Assembly: GCA_021824565.1 (NCBI GenBank)
Contig: JAKAKL010000073.1
Coordinates: 1-64,000 of the forward strand
Source: Bacteroidota bacterium
GTDB taxonomy: Bacteria > Bacteroidota > Ignavibacteria > Ignavibacteriales > Ignavibacteriaceae
Reading direction: 5' to 3'
Length of the DNA stretch: 64,000 nucleotides
The notes beneath the pieces are model-generated. The model was not told the origin of the DNA. It ran no database searches and saw nothing but the letters and a program-made list of their open reading frames with translations. Below, in pieces: positions 16,955 through 26,250 of this stretch. A program made the translations under genes and the position numbers. Positions within the stretch are counted from its first letter, which is position 1. The number at the start of each line of letters is the position of its first letter.

Positions 16955-17998
16955 TTATTCGACTAACTTAAAATAGACGTCAGCATAAGCCTTTGCGGTC
17001 TCCTGTACAGGAAAAATATTTGAAGCTCTGAATTCTTTTCTACTCTTTAAAAGATTACAAATTATTTTTTTAAAATCCTCAATTTCTTCGGCGACAAATA
17101 ATTTTTCACTTGGCACTGCACAACCAACCTTTTTACTGACCAAATAACATCCGGCAGCTAATGCTTCGGCTATTACAAATCCGAAAGATTCATAATTTGA
17201 AGTATGAAGAAAAATTTTACTCCTTTTCATGTCAGACAAAACACTTTCGCGCGGAAGCTGTCCTTTCATAAGAATAGTATCCGTCAAATTATTTTCAAAG
17301 ATTTTTTTTCTTAATACACCCTTTTCTTCGCCATCGCCAATTATCGCGCATTTTATTCCTGGAAATTCTTTCTTCACTTCGACAACAATCTCAATGAATA
17401 GCTGAAAATTTTTTAACGGTATTAATGAACCAGCTCCTAAAATATCAATCGATCTCAAATGGTTCCCGGCTTCAAAAGATTTTAGTCCCCATGGAATTAT
17501 CATATCCGGCTCGAGTTTACACGCTTCTCGAAAGAAATCTGCCTGGTATTCTGTTAAAGCAACTTTAAAAATGTTTTTTAGATTTATTAATTTATAAAAT
17601 TTATTTCCTGCCTTTGCATCCTGCCCCATCATCGTGTTGATGTGTTTAACCTTGAGCAGCTTTGAAACAGCATTACCAACGAAAGCGTTTTCGTTAAGCC
17701 AAAAACTGTGAACGAGATCTATCTTATTTTTTTTATTAATCTGAAGAGAATAAAAAATTGCGCGGATCCAGTATAAAGTTCGCCACGGCTGCCTGCTGCT
17801 ATTTCCTCCGCACGCAAAAACATCAATTCCATCCCAATTGTATCTGGATTTTTTATACGGATAATGAATTGCAACGGCGGAAACTGTAATCTCAGGATAA
17901 CTCTTTATTAGCTCTCGAAGGAATTCCTGCATCGGCGGAATGCATTCGGCGTCATTGTCATTTTGTGGAAAACCGGGAGTAATTATAAGCACGTGCAT
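16955..17998 (-). CDS. Glycosyltransferase family 4
   Basis: 347 aa. ITPGFPQNDND is the N-terminal acceptor loop, HSFWLNENAFVG is typical of the first domain, and ILGAGSLIPLKN then IIGDGEEKGVLRKKI form the second Rossmann domain. The donor-site signature is HTSNYESFGFVIAEALAAG with the E-x7-E pair. It lies 2 bases downstream of the methyltransferase at 18001, so the two form an operon, presumably a separate glycosylation/methylation module next to the main glycan cluster. Confidence 0.87.
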   Translation of the reverse strand: MHVLIITPGFPQNDNDAECIPPMQEFLRELIKSYPEITVSAVAIHYPYKKSRYNWDGIDVFACGGNSSRQPWRTLYWIRAIFYSLQINKKNKIDLVHSFWLNENAFVGNAVSKLLKVKHINTMMGQDAKAGNKFYKLINLKNIFKVALTEYQADFFREACKLEPDMIIPWGLKSFEAGNHLRSIDILGAGSLIPLKNFQLFIEIVVEVKKEFPGIKCAIIGDGEEKGVLRKKIFENNLTDTILMKGQLPRESVLSDMKRSKIFLHTSNYESFGFVIAEALAAGCYLVSKKVGCAVPSEKLFVAEEIEDFKKIICNLLKSRKEFRASNIFPVQETAKAYADVYFKLVE

Positions 17999-18000
17999 TT

Positions 18001-18816
18001 TTATTTGCCGTCGATATTATTCAATTTAAAAGTTGCGATGAAATGATCAGAGCATCTGTTAAACGGGAAAACGTGAGATAAAATTTTGTCTGCAGATTTT
18101 AGAAACTCATAAAATTTTTCATGACTTTTCGCAAAGCTATCCAGATAAGGCGGGGGACTAACTGCAGCAAGACCTTGCAATTCTAATAATTTAAAATCGC
18201 CGCCCAATGATTTTTTAAGTTTTCTATAAGAATGATAGTAAGTTTGAAATTTAATTCCTTCGACATTTGCGAGGGCGCCGTTTTTATGCAGCCTTCTAAA
18301 CGCCGGTTTGAATTTCCCTTTCAGTGCGAGAATAATTTCCCAGGGACTAACCGGAGGCATTATTACAAGGGATATTCTGCCGCCTGGTTTTAACACTTCT
18401 CTGAAATGCTTCGTCACTTTCGTAAGATCATCGACGCAATTTAGTCCGCCGAAATTTGAAAATATATAATCAAATTTTAAAGACGAATTAATTTTTAATT
18501 TATTAAGCTCGGTAAAAGATAATTTTTCAAATGAAATGTCGTCTTGAAGATTCATGCGTAATATTTTATTGTCCAGCTTTTTCAGCATCCCTTCGGAAAT
18601 ATCTATCGCATGAACATGAAATTTCTTCTCCGCAAGAAACACGGCATCTAAGCCTGTTCCCGCATTCAGTTCAAGAATTCTATCTCCAGTATTAAGATGC
18701 CTTAAAATGTGTTCTCTGGTTATCGAGCGCATCCATTTTAAAATATCATTCCGCTCTTCGTATGAATCGAAGATCTCAGATTGACGATTAAAAGCTTCTC
18801 TAACTTGTTCAAACAT
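18001..18816 (-). CDS. Class I SAM-dependent methyltransferase
   Basis: 271 aa. ILELNAGTGLDAVFLAEK is the SAM-binding loop (Asn in place of the more usual Gly/Cys), AIDISEGMLKKLDNK closes strand 2, and YIFSNFGGLNCVDDL plus LKPGGRISLVIMPP are the later motifs. The C-terminal half is rich in Lys and Phe with a PPPYLDSF segment. ATG at 18816. It is divergent from the methyltransferase at 18871, with only 54 bases between start codons, so the promoters overlap. Confidence 0.83.
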   Translation of the reverse strand: MFEQVREAFNRQSEIFDSYEERNDILKWMRSITREHILRHLNTGDRILELNAGTGLDAVFLAEKKFHVHAIDISEGMLKKLDNKILRMNLQDDISFEKLSFTELNKLKINSSLKFDYIFSNFGGLNCVDDLTKVTKHFREVLKPGGRISLVIMPPVSPWEIILALKGKFKPAFRRLHKNGALANVEGIKFQTYYHSYRKLKKSLGGDFKLLELQGLAAVSPPPYLDSFAKSHEKFYEFLKSADKILSHVFPFNRCSDHFIATFKLNNIDGK

Positions 18817-18870
18817 TTTTTATTTAATTTTCTTTTTAATATATATAGTAAAACAATATTAAATTATGTG

Positions 18871-19653
18871 ATGCAAATGTTTCAGTTTGACTTGTCTAAA
18901 AAGATAAATGGAATTTTTTATTACACCAATCCCGCGCATCAAAATTTTGATGAAGATACTTATTTATCAATTAGAGAAAAGGAAGGTCGGCTTTATCCTG
19001 ATAGAATAGTTAAAAACCTTCCGCTGATTGCTTCCGATCATCCGCTAAAACGCGAATGGCTGATAAGAAAAAAGTCAATAGACAAATTACTTAGTTACTT
19101 TTCAAAACTAAATGGGAAAATATTTTTAGAAATAGGATGCGGCAACGGCTGGCTTTCAAACAGAGTTGCTTCAAATACTAAAAATGTTGTCGCTGGACTG
19201 GACTTAAACCAGCATGAATTAATTCAAGCCGCAAGAGTTTTCGGCGCCAACGAAAATCTTTATTTCGTGTATGGAAATATTTATGAAAATATTTTCCCCG
19301 CAGAAATTTTTGATGTTATATTTTTTTCAAGCTCAATCCAGTACTTCCCGAACTTAATGGAAATAATTTGCAGAGCTTTTTATTTCCTAAAGCCTGACGG
19401 TGAAATTCATATAATCGACAGTTTCTTTTATGATGGCGTTGAGCTCCAGAAAGCAGCAGAAAGGACTTCAAAGTACTTTAATAAACTTGGATTTCCTTCG
19501 GCGGCAAATTATTATTTCCACCGTTCATGGAATGAACTGAAAACTTTTAATTATAAAGTCGTAAACAAGAATAATCTTTCTTTCCAAAAAATATTAAAAA
19601 CATTTACCGGCATTAACAGAATTATTTTTCCCTGGATAATAATTAAAAAATAA
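18871..19653 (+). CDS. Class I SAM-dependent methyltransferase
   Basis: 260 aa from ATG 18871 (MQMFQFDLS; a second ATG follows at 18877). A longer frame back to 18781 would overlap the divergent gene and lacks conserved residues, so it is not used. FLEIGCGNGWLSNRVAS is the SAM-binding loop, GLDLNQHELIQAARVFG ends strand 2, and FSSSIQYFPNLMEII with LKPDGEIHIIDSF are later motifs. The N-terminal 80 residues contain an R-x-GRLYPDR segment. Likely a small-molecule or sugar methyltransferase. Confidence 0.83.
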   Translation: MQMFQFDLSKKINGIFYYTNPAHQNFDEDTYLSIREKEGRLYPDRIVKNLPLIASDHPLKREWLIRKKSIDKLLSYFSKLNGKIFLEIGCGNGWLSNRVASNTKNVVAGLDLNQHELIQAARVFGANENLYFVYGNIYENIFPAEIFDVIFFSSSIQYFPNLMEIICRAFYFLKPDGEIHIIDSFFYDGVELQKAAERTSKYFNKLGFPSAANYYFHRSWNELKTFNYKVVNKNNLSFQKILKTFTGINRIIFPWIIIKK

Positions 19654-19741
19654 TATGAGAATTCACCCGGTGTTGTTATTTTTGTTTAAGAATTAATTTC
19701 CTAATTCGCTTTTTAAGTTTATAATATATTAAGAGAAAAAA

Positions 19742-20191
19742 ATGGTATTCGACTCGTTATCAAACTTCGCAAACTATAATTCAGTCAACCCTCATTTCGC
19801 CGATGTGAATAATTTTCTTCAAGGAAAAAATATTAACGACCTGCGTTTAGGAACCTTTAAAATAAACAGTAAAACATCTGCTTCGGTAAGCGAATATATG
19901 ACCAAAGATATTTCAGATTGTTTTATTGAGTATCATAAAAAATTTATTGATGTCCAAATTGTTTTGTCCGGGAAAGAAAAATTCGGCTTCTGCAAAATTG
20001 AAGATTGCAGGCAGATACAATTTGATGAAGAAAAAGATTTCGGCAAACTTGAAGGAAATGTCAACCTCCTAAATTTAGATGAAGGTAAATTTATAATAGT
20101 TTTTCCCGACGACGGACATATGCCGAAAGTAAAATCCGGCAGCGAACCGGAACTAATAAAGAAAATGGTAATAAAAGTTCCAGTTGAATAA
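19742..20191 (+). CDS. YhcH/YjgK/YiaL (DUF386) family protein
   Basis: 149 aa, the full usual length. The diagnostic segment is EYHKKFIDVQIVLSGKEK (about residues 60-77), with the conserved His and Asp-Gln of this cupin-like family, then FPDDGHMPKV near the C-terminus with the metal-binding His. E. coli YhcH and relatives act on the anomeric form of sialic acid and other sugars. Here it probably helps sugar turnover. It is 28 bases upstream of the VIT1-like gene on the same strand and could share its transcript. Confidence 0.88.
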   Translation: MVFDSLSNFANYNSVNPHFADVNNFLQGKNINDLRLGTFKINSKTSASVSEYMTKDISDCFIEYHKKFIDVQIVLSGKEKFGFCKIEDCRQIQFDEEKDFGKLEGNVNLLNLDEGKFIIVFPDDGHMPKVKSGSEPELIKKMVIKVPVE

Positions 20192-20219
20192 ATTAATATA
20201 AATTAATTGGAGAAAAGTT

Positions 20220-21164
20220 ATGCGCTCTTTTGACAGTTTAAGTGAGCAGGAAATTTTAGCTCTTGCAATTTCTCTTGAGGAAGAAGATGCTCGTATTTAC
20301 GCCGACCTTGCAGATGGTCTTCGCACAGACTTTCCGCATCAAGCGGATGAATTTGTAAAAATGAGAGAAGACGAAGATGACCACCGCCATAGGCTCTTAA
20401 ATCTTTACCGCCAAAAGTTTGGAGATCATATTCCTCTCATCAGAAGACAGGATATTAAAGGCTTTGTCGAACGCAAGCCTGTTTGGCTTATCCGCCCTAT
20501 GAAAATTTCTATCGCTCGTAAACAAGCTCAGGAAATGGAACTTGAAACCCGCCGCTTTTATGAAACTGCTGGACGTAGAACTACAGACGCCGGCATTCGT
20601 CAGCTTCTCGGCGACCTTGCAAATGAGGAGCGAAAACATATTTCTATAGCGCAAACTATGGAAGCTGCCGCCAATATTGAATCCGAAGATGCCGCTCAAA
20701 AAAGATTATTCATTCTTCAAGTAATTCAACCCGGGCTAGCAGGTCTTATGGACGGCTCTGTTTCTACGCTTGCACCCTTATTTGCCGCTGCATTTGCGAC
20801 GCATAATAGCTTCTACACTTTCTTAGTCGGACTTGCAGCAGCCATCGGCGCCGGAATAAGCATGGGTTTTGCTGAAGCACTTTCCGACGACGGAACTTTA
20901 ACCGGAAGAGGACATCCATTTATGCGCGGCGTTATAACCGGGTTGATGACCGCGGTGGGCGGGCTCGGACATACTCTGCCTTATCTTATTTCAAATGTTT
21001 ATACTGCCACAATGATTGCGGTGATTATTGTTCTTATTGAATTAATGGTTATCGCCTGGATCAGGAATAAATATATGGATACGCCTATTGGTACGGCAGT
21101 TTTTCAGGTTGTTGTTGGAGGAATACTTGTTTTTTTAGCAGGAGTATTAATTGGAAATTCCTAA
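20220..21164 (+). CDS. Ferritin-like/VIT1 fusion membrane protein (MbfA-like iron/manganese exporter)
   Basis: 314 aa. Residues about 8-165 form a rubrerythrin/ferritin-like di-iron domain with two E-x-x-H motifs (EDDH near 58 and EERKH near 138) and matching upstream glutamates. Residues about 170-314 are a VIT1/CCC1 transporter domain: [20 protein letters not shown] is the signature helix, followed by [14 protein letters not shown] and three more helices. MbfA proteins with this architecture export iron and protect against peroxide. GGAG precedes the ATG at 20220. It converges with the BamA-like gene. Confidence 0.9.
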   Translation: MRSFDSLSEQEILALAISLEEEDARIYADLADGLRTDFPHQADEFVKMREDEDDHRHRLLNLYRQKFGDHIPLIRRQDIKGFVERKPVWLIRPMKISIARKQAQEMELETRRFYETAGRRTTDAGIRQLLGDLANEERKHISIAQTMEAAANIESEDAAQKRLFILQVIQPGLAGLMDGSVSTLAPLFAAAFATHNSFYTFLVGLAAAIGAGISMGFAEALSDDGTLTGRGHPFMRGVITGLMTAVGGLGHTLPYLISNVYTATMIAVIIVLIELMVIAWIRNKYMDTPIGTAVFQVVVGGILVFLAGVLIGNS

Positions 21165-21211
21165 ATGTTTTCCCGCTTGTATCTAATTTTTTCTCAGACT
21201 CTGTTTATAAT

Positions 21212-23221
21212 TTAGAAAGCTTCTCCTATACCGAATTGAATTTCAAGCTGCTTGAAAACAACTTTATGCTGAAATATAAATCTCTGATCATGAGGATCAT
21301 AAAATTTGAATCCGAAATCTATTCTGAATGGAGCTACCGCAGTGTAGTATCTAAAACCAATTCCTGCAGCAACTGCAAGCCCGTCAAATCTAAACTGGTC
21401 ATATCTCAGCCAAGTATTGCCTAAATCTGTAAACAGCGCTGTTCCAAAGCTATCCGAAAGTTTATATCTATACTCCATCGAGCTTTCCAAAAGAAAGCCG
21501 CCGCCTGTAACATTGGTAACTCCATATATTGACAGAACGCTGTCGCTTCCCTCAGGAACTAACTGGTTTGAACGCCATGCACGCACAGAGTTGCTTCCGC
21601 CTGCATAAAAAGTTCTGTTGATTGGAACGCCCGAAAAATTTCCGTAGAATGGATGAAGGTTTCCTATTTTCAATTTAAAAGCTGCAATTGAATTTTTTTT
21701 ATTATCCAGCGGAATATAATATGAACTGCTGATTAAAATTTTATAGAATAAAGATCCGGTATAATTCTGCTTCAATACTTTTGAAATTAAATATGGAATT
21801 GAGTTAGCTTCTTCAATATGAAAAGACAAGTTGTAGCCCTGTGTTGGAAAAAGAATGTTGTCTGCTGTCGATGAGCCAATATCAGCAGCGATATCAGAAA
21901 TTAATTTGCTTGACAAGCTATCGTTAAGTGTTCTATAAACTTCGTTTGATTGTTCTACCGTGTATGATGTGCTTAGATGGTTAAAAAAAGTATAAGTCGG
22001 AAGTTCAAAATCTAAAGTGAATGCGGTGCCGTAGACTGTGTTATTGTATGTGCTCTGTTTATCTATCTTAGCATATGTCTCCCATGAGCCGAATATAGGC
22101 TTGTTAAAAAGATAAGGTTGTTCTATCGTAAGATGCGAATCTACGTAGCCGAGCAGTGTTGTATCCTTATATGAAAAATGTTTAACCAAGTTGGGAATAT
22201 CGGCTTTAAAAATATCCTGCACGGCAAACGTTGAACTTATCGTAAGTTTTCTTGCTTGACCTAAAAAATTTTTTCTTATATACGAAGCCCCGAGACCTAT
22301 GTTAAAAGCATTCTGCTGATTGTTCAAGATTAATTCCGGCGACAATTCGTTCATTAAGCCGATGCTCCCTACTAATTTTATTGGAACTTTATGATCTGTA
22401 GTATCTTCATCGTCGGCAGAGAGTATTGCCGAATCAAACAAGCCGGTCCGGTACAATCGTACCTGGCTTCTCCTTAGTTCGTCTTGGTCGTAAAATGTGT
22501 TTGTATTTATTCCTGAAATATCTCTTAGAAGCTGTTCGGAAACATATTTTGCGCCTTCCCCGCTTTTTTGAATAAGCACCGTATCAATAGTAAACCGCCC
22601 GCCGGTAGTAAAATAAATATTTACATCAGCTTTTTTCTGTAAGGTATCCTCGACAATTATTGTACTGTCGTGCTTGGCGAATAAATAACCGTTGTTCAGC
22701 AATACAGATAAAACTTTAGCGGTATTTTTCTCTACGTCACCTTTCGAATACCTTTGAGCAGTATCTATTTTAATCTCATCGTAAATTGAAGACAGCACAT
22801 CATGTGGAAGAAGTTTTAATCCATCTAAAATATATTTCCCGTATACTGAAGAACTATTTTCGTTTATATTGTATTCAAGATCGACAAATTTGTTTGCAGT
22901 ATCGATTTTATATGAACAAGAAAATTCCGCATTAAAAAAACCGTTGTCGTTATAAAAATCCTTAAGATCTGTTAGATCTATAGCAATCACTGAAGAATCG
23001 AAGTATGAAGGTTCTTTCCCAAGGCTGCTGAACGAGTGAAGAAATTTCCAGAACCACCAAGGGGTTTCCTGTGAATAAATAACTTCCTTTAAGGATGAAG
23101 AGGAAAAAGTGTTGTTCCCTTTAAATTCAATTGAATTAATTTCATACCGCGCCCTCTGCTGTGCAAGCGCGGCATCGCTGATCAAAATACAAAATAAAAG
23201 TATTAGAAATTTCTTCGACAT
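21212..23221 (-). CDS. BamA/TamA (Omp85) family outer-membrane protein
   Basis: 669 aa from the ATG at 23221, which begins a clean signal peptide (MSKKFLILLFCILISDAALA, cleaved before QQRARY); the GTG at 23242 only adds seven residues ahead of it. Residues about 25-270 contain POTRA repeats (IEFKGNNTFSSSSLKEVI; GKYILDGLKLL). The C-terminal part from about 285 is a 16-strand barrel with the family motif GGSNSVRAWRSNQL (the RGF/RGY loop, here R-A-W) and an aromatic terminal strand. It assembles or translocates outer-membrane proteins or lipids. Its modest size and few POTRA domains suit a TamA-like accessory rather than the main BamA. Confidence 0.87.
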   Translation of the reverse strand: MSKKFLILLFCILISDAALAQQRARYEINSIEFKGNNTFSSSSLKEVIYSQETPWWFWKFLHSFSSLGKEPSYFDSSVIAIDLTDLKDFYNDNGFFNAEFSCSYKIDTANKFVDLEYNINENSSSVYGKYILDGLKLLPHDVLSSIYDEIKIDTAQRYSKGDVEKNTAKVLSVLLNNGYLFAKHDSTIIVEDTLQKKADVNIYFTTGGRFTIDTVLIQKSGEGAKYVSEQLLRDISGINTNTFYDQDELRRSQVRLYRTGLFDSAILSADDEDTTDHKVPIKLVGSIGLMNELSPELILNNQQNAFNIGLGASYIRKNFLGQARKLTISSTFAVQDIFKADIPNLVKHFSYKDTTLLGYVDSHLTIEQPYLFNKPIFGSWETYAKIDKQSTYNNTVYGTAFTLDFELPTYTFFNHLSTSYTVEQSNEVYRTLNDSLSSKLISDIAADIGSSTADNILFPTQGYNLSFHIEEANSIPYLISKVLKQNYTGSLFYKILISSSYYIPLDNKKNSIAAFKLKIGNLHPFYGNFSGVPINRTFYAGGSNSVRAWRSNQLVPEGSDSVLSIYGVTNVTGGGFLLESSMEYRYKLSDSFGTALFTDLGNTWLRYDQFRFDGLAVAAGIGFRYYTAVAPFRIDFGFKFYDPHDQRFIFQHKVVFKQLEIQFGIGEAF

Positions 23222-23262
23222 AAAATTAAAGGGTTCATTCACAATGAAATACGAGAAATAAT

Positions 23263-23892
23263 CTAATACTTCAAAATTATGTCTTTGTCGATTACTTTAA
23301 AGGTTGGATAATCGCGTTTAAAAATACTTATAAAGAAATTTTTTATTCCTTCCACGTCAATATTATCCGAAAGGTACAAAGATACCGGATGCGAGGGAAC
23401 GGATATAAAGTGAGCGTAATAAACTTTTTTGTCTTTATAATTAACAATGTAAGAAAATACTTCGCCGCCTCCGCTGCCAAGATAGAAGCTTTGCGAATTA
23501 TAGTAAACGAGTTCGTAATTAAACATTGGAAACTTTATTTTCTTTACGAGGCATTCTTTAAATGACCCGTTCAGCACCGGAGACTCATATACCGTGCTTA
23601 GCTGTCCGTTGATTTCTTTTAGAAGTGTAAATTTAATGCCGTAGTTTTTCTCGCTTTGCACTTCAGTACCCGCCGCTATTTCAACTGTGCTGTCGTTATC
23701 GAAATATCCTTTGTAAGCGAACTTCACATTATCGCCAAGAATATTTTTAGCTTGCTGCAAAACGACTTCCGGGTTATTAAAATCCGGCTGATTGCCTATC
23801 GGCTGATTATTATTTTTATTTTCTCCGCAAGAAATTAAAATTAATGCCTGGAGAAGTATTAAAACGAAAAAAATTGTTTTATTTGATGACAA
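23263..23892 (-). CDS. Hypothetical lipoprotein
   Basis: 209 aa. There is a lipoprotein signal peptide with lipobox LISC near residue 22, a Gly/Asn/Gln linker, then a mixed alpha/beta domain with a central SFYLGSGGGEVFSYIV segment. I do not recognise a family. It overlaps the L,D-transpeptidase-like gene by 14 bases, so the two are co-translated. Together with the BamA-like gene next to it, this suggests an envelope role. Confidence 0.7.
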   Translation of the reverse strand: MSSNKTIFFVLILLQALILISCGENKNNNQPIGNQPDFNNPEVVLQQAKNILGDNVKFAYKGYFDNDSTVEIAAGTEVQSEKNYGIKFTLLKEINGQLSTVYESPVLNGSFKECLVKKIKFPMFNYELVYYNSQSFYLGSGGGEVFSYIVNYKDKKVYYAHFISVPSHPVSLYLSDNIDVEGIKNFFISIFKRDYPTFKVIDKDIILKY

Positions 23893-24571
23893 CTTTAGTC
23901 CCTTTCTTAACTACTGAATAAAGTTCGTCCATATTTTCATTGCTAAGAGCTATTGATCCGTCTGTCCAATTATAAACAAATGGAAGATATTTAAAAAGAT
24001 AATCCAGACGTCCGATTCCTTGTATACCGATGTTTCCGCCAAGCGCCGTGTTTTGGTCAGGGCATCTTCCGTTATGCAAATCAAATTTTATTGAATCGAA
24101 TTGTCCCTGCGAGATCAAGCCTTTGCGCAGACCTTCGGTGGCATCGGAAATATTTGGATAATCTATCATAAAAAATTTATAATATTTACTGTTAGTATCA
24201 ATATCGCAAATTTTATAATTGCCCACCGGCGTTGCAAGATCGCCTGCTTTCTTCTTTGGTGAGTTTACATCTCTTCCGAAATTTGCTCTGTATGTTTTAA
24301 CTAAAACTGTGTCGTCGTATAACTGCAAAGAATACGATTGGCGGTCTATTACGATATTAGCGTCTTCTAACTTTGAAAATCCTTTACGAGCCATTACTAT
24401 TGATAAAGGAACCTCACGCAGGTTTAATACTATACCGTAAACAATTACTCCCGCGACAAACAAAATTATTCCACCGCTAAAAAAAACAACATTCCTCAGC
24501 ATATTTTTATTAATATATGCCGAGAAATAAGAATTTATTTTTTTTTTTGTCTTTTGCTGTCCTTCTTTCAT
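23879..24571 (-). CDS. L,D-transpeptidase (YkuD)-like protein lacking the catalytic cysteine
   Basis: 230 aa from the ATG at 24571; TTG at 24577 is an inferior start. There is a basic N-terminus and one membrane helix (about 25-48), then a YkuD domain: GDLATPVGNYKICDID (the TPxGxF/Y-type motif), a histidine in FDLHNGRCP, GGNIGIQGIG, and the terminal motif TDGSIALSNENMDEL. In active YkuD enzymes this last motif reads S/T-x-G-C-I; here the Cys position is Ser, encoded TCA. The protein may be inactive, a serine variant, or a peptidoglycan-binding protein. A lipoprotein gene overlaps its 3' end by 14 bases. Confidence 0.82.
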   Translation of the reverse strand: MKEGQQKTKKKINSYFSAYINKNMLRNVVFFSGGIILFVAGVIVYGIVLNLREVPLSIVMARKGFSKLEDANIVIDRQSYSLQLYDDTVLVKTYRANFGRDVNSPKKKAGDLATPVGNYKICDIDTNSKYYKFFMIDYPNISDATEGLRKGLISQGQFDSIKFDLHNGRCPDQNTALGGNIGIQGIGRLDYLFKYLPFVYNWTDGSIALSNENMDELYSVVKKGTKVVIK

Positions 24572-24719
24572 CAACAAAGCTTTATTTGAAACAATTACAG
24601 TTGGATATCATTTCTCTGTCCTAAAATTTAATTAAAAATATTTTAATTTTTAAGTTAATTCTTGCTGACATAACACCGTTATAATATTTTTTTTATTAAC
24701 ACACTTATTCATTACAAAT

Positions 24720-24750
24720 AAAAAAACCCAGCAAGAACAGCCGGGTTTTG
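24720..24750 (-). terminator. Rho-independent terminator of frr
   Basis: Seven-base stem AAAACCC (24723-24729) / GGGTTTT (24743-24749), followed on the minus strand by a T run. It lies 25 bases past the frr stop codon. Confidence 0.85.
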
Positions 24751-24774
24751 TTTTTTTCATAAAATCAAAGAAGT

Positions 24775-25329
24775 CTAAACTTCCATTATTTCTTTTTCTT
24801 TATGCTTCAGAAGATCTTCTATTTTTTGGATGTGTTCATCGGTTAACTTCTGAACTTTATCTTCTGCTTCCTTCAACTGGTCTTCGGATATTTTTTTGTT
24901 CTTCTCTTCGCGCTTCAGATGTTCATTCGCATCACGGCGAACATTTCGCACCGCAACCTTACCATCCTCGCCGAATTTTTTCACGAGCTTTACAAAATCT
25001 TTTCTCCTTTCCTCGTTCAAAGGAGGAACGGGAACTTTTAAGTTTGTGCCGTCGTTTACCGGATTAAAACCAAGGTTAGCTTCAAGAATAGCCTTCTCCA
25101 CATGGCTTACAACTGATTTATCCCACGGAGTTATAGACAAAGTGTGAGCATCAAGAACCGTCACATTAGCAACCTGATTTATAGGAGTCATGTTTCCGTA
25201 GTAATCCACTTTAATCCCGTCAAGCAAAGCCGTAGTTGCTTTGCCGGTCCTTACCTTTGCAAGTTCGTTTCTTAGAGCCTCTAGAGTTTTATCCATTCTT
25301 GCTCTTGCATCTTTAATTACTTGTTCCAT
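24775..25329 (-). CDS. frr: Ribosome recycling factor
   Basis: 184 aa, the normal length. N-terminal half: ARARMDKTLEALRNELAKVRTG with the conserved R-T-G. Middle: VDYYGNMTPINQVANV. C-terminal coiled coil: GEDGKVAVRNVRRDANEHLKR, the conserved R-x-x-R-R-D. With EF-G it splits the post-termination ribosome. It follows pyrH on the minus strand (gap 108 bases), the common bacterial rpsB-tsf-pyrH-frr order, and ends at a strong terminator. Confidence 0.98.
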   Translation of the reverse strand: MEQVIKDARARMDKTLEALRNELAKVRTGKATTALLDGIKVDYYGNMTPINQVANVTVLDAHTLSITPWDKSVVSHVEKAILEANLGFNPVNDGTNLKVPVPPLNEERRKDFVKLVKKFGEDGKVAVRNVRRDANEHLKREEKNKKISEDQLKEAEDKVQKLTDEHIQKIEDLLKHKEKEIMEV

Positions 25330-25437
25330 AAAAAACCTCGTTAATTATTTACTCAATTTCTTTAGGGCACACAATTTTATTTTCAACATTTTAAAACTAA
25401 ACAGAGCAAAGATAAAGGGCAAAATTTTTTTTCTCTG

Positions 25438-26154
25438 TTACTTATTTATAACAGTGCCGATATTTTCCCCGGTAACTAATTTTAATAAATTATCGGGCTG
25501 ATCCATATTAAAGACCACCATAGGAAGATTATTTTCCTGGCATAGACTTACAGCGGTAAGGTCCATTACCCGGAGATTCTTTTTCAAAACATCTATGTAT
25601 GAAATATTTTCAAATTTAAAAGCATCGGGATTTTTTTCCGGGTCTGAATCGAAGACGCCGTCAACACGGGTGCCTTTTACAATTACATCTGCCTCAATTT
25701 CAACAGCTCTAAGCGAAGCCGCGGTATCGGTGCTGAAATACGGATGACCGGTTCCGGCTCCGAATATTACTACACGACCCTTTTCTAAATGTCTAATTGC
25801 GCGCCGCCTTATATAAGGTTCGGCAATTTCTTCCATGTGGATCGCGCTCATAAGTCTTGTATGAATTCCTTTATGCTCTATAGCGTTTTGCAACGCGAGC
25901 GAATTTATCATAGTAGCAAGCATTCCCATCTGGTCGCCTGTAACTCTATCAATGCCCTGATCGCCGGCGCTTAATCCTCTATAAATATTTCCGCCGCCTA
26001 TAACAATTCCAAGCTGAACACCTATATCATGTACTTTTTTTACTTCCGTAGAAAAAAAATCGAGTACATTGTGATCAATTCCGAATCCTTTTTTCCCCAT
26101 TAACGACTCGCCGCTGAGTTTCAAAAGCAAACGCTTATATTTTAGACTGCTCAT
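25438..26154 (-). CDS. pyrH: UMP kinase
   Basis: 238 aa, usual for bacterial UMP kinase (amino-acid kinase fold). Motifs: [11 protein letters not shown] at the N-terminus, GGGNIYRG (phosphate-binding), [34 protein letters not shown] and the C-terminal KVYV-equivalent [14 protein letters not shown]. It makes UDP from UMP and ATP. ATG at 26154. The tsf terminator lies between tsf and pyrH, so pyrH-frr probably has its own promoter in the interval 26155-26210. Confidence 0.98.
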   Translation of the reverse strand: MSSLKYKRLLLKLSGESLMGKKGFGIDHNVLDFFSTEVKKVHDIGVQLGIVIGGGNIYRGLSAGDQGIDRVTGDQMGMLATMINSLALQNAIEHKGIHTRLMSAIHMEEIAEPYIRRRAIRHLEKGRVVIFGAGTGHPYFSTDTAASLRAVEIEADVIVKGTRVDGVFDSDPEKNPDAFKFENISYIDVLKKNLRVMDLTAVSLCQENNLPMVVFNMDQPDNLLKLVTGENIGTVINK

Positions 26155-26210
26155 ACGATATTATAATTGTTTTAATAAATTTATTTTTTAGTCTTATCAA
26201 ATAATAGATA

Positions 26211-26241
26211 AAAAAAAGGTCTTAATTAAAATTAAGACCTT
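26211..26241 (-). terminator. Rho-independent terminator of rpsB-tsf
   Basis: Long stem AAGGTCTTAATT (26216-26227) with AATTAAGACCTT (26230-26241), followed on the minus strand by a T run (26217-26211). It lies 10 bases past the tsf stop codon, and the stem is almost perfect. Confidence 0.92.
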
Positions 26242-26250
26242 CTGAAATTT

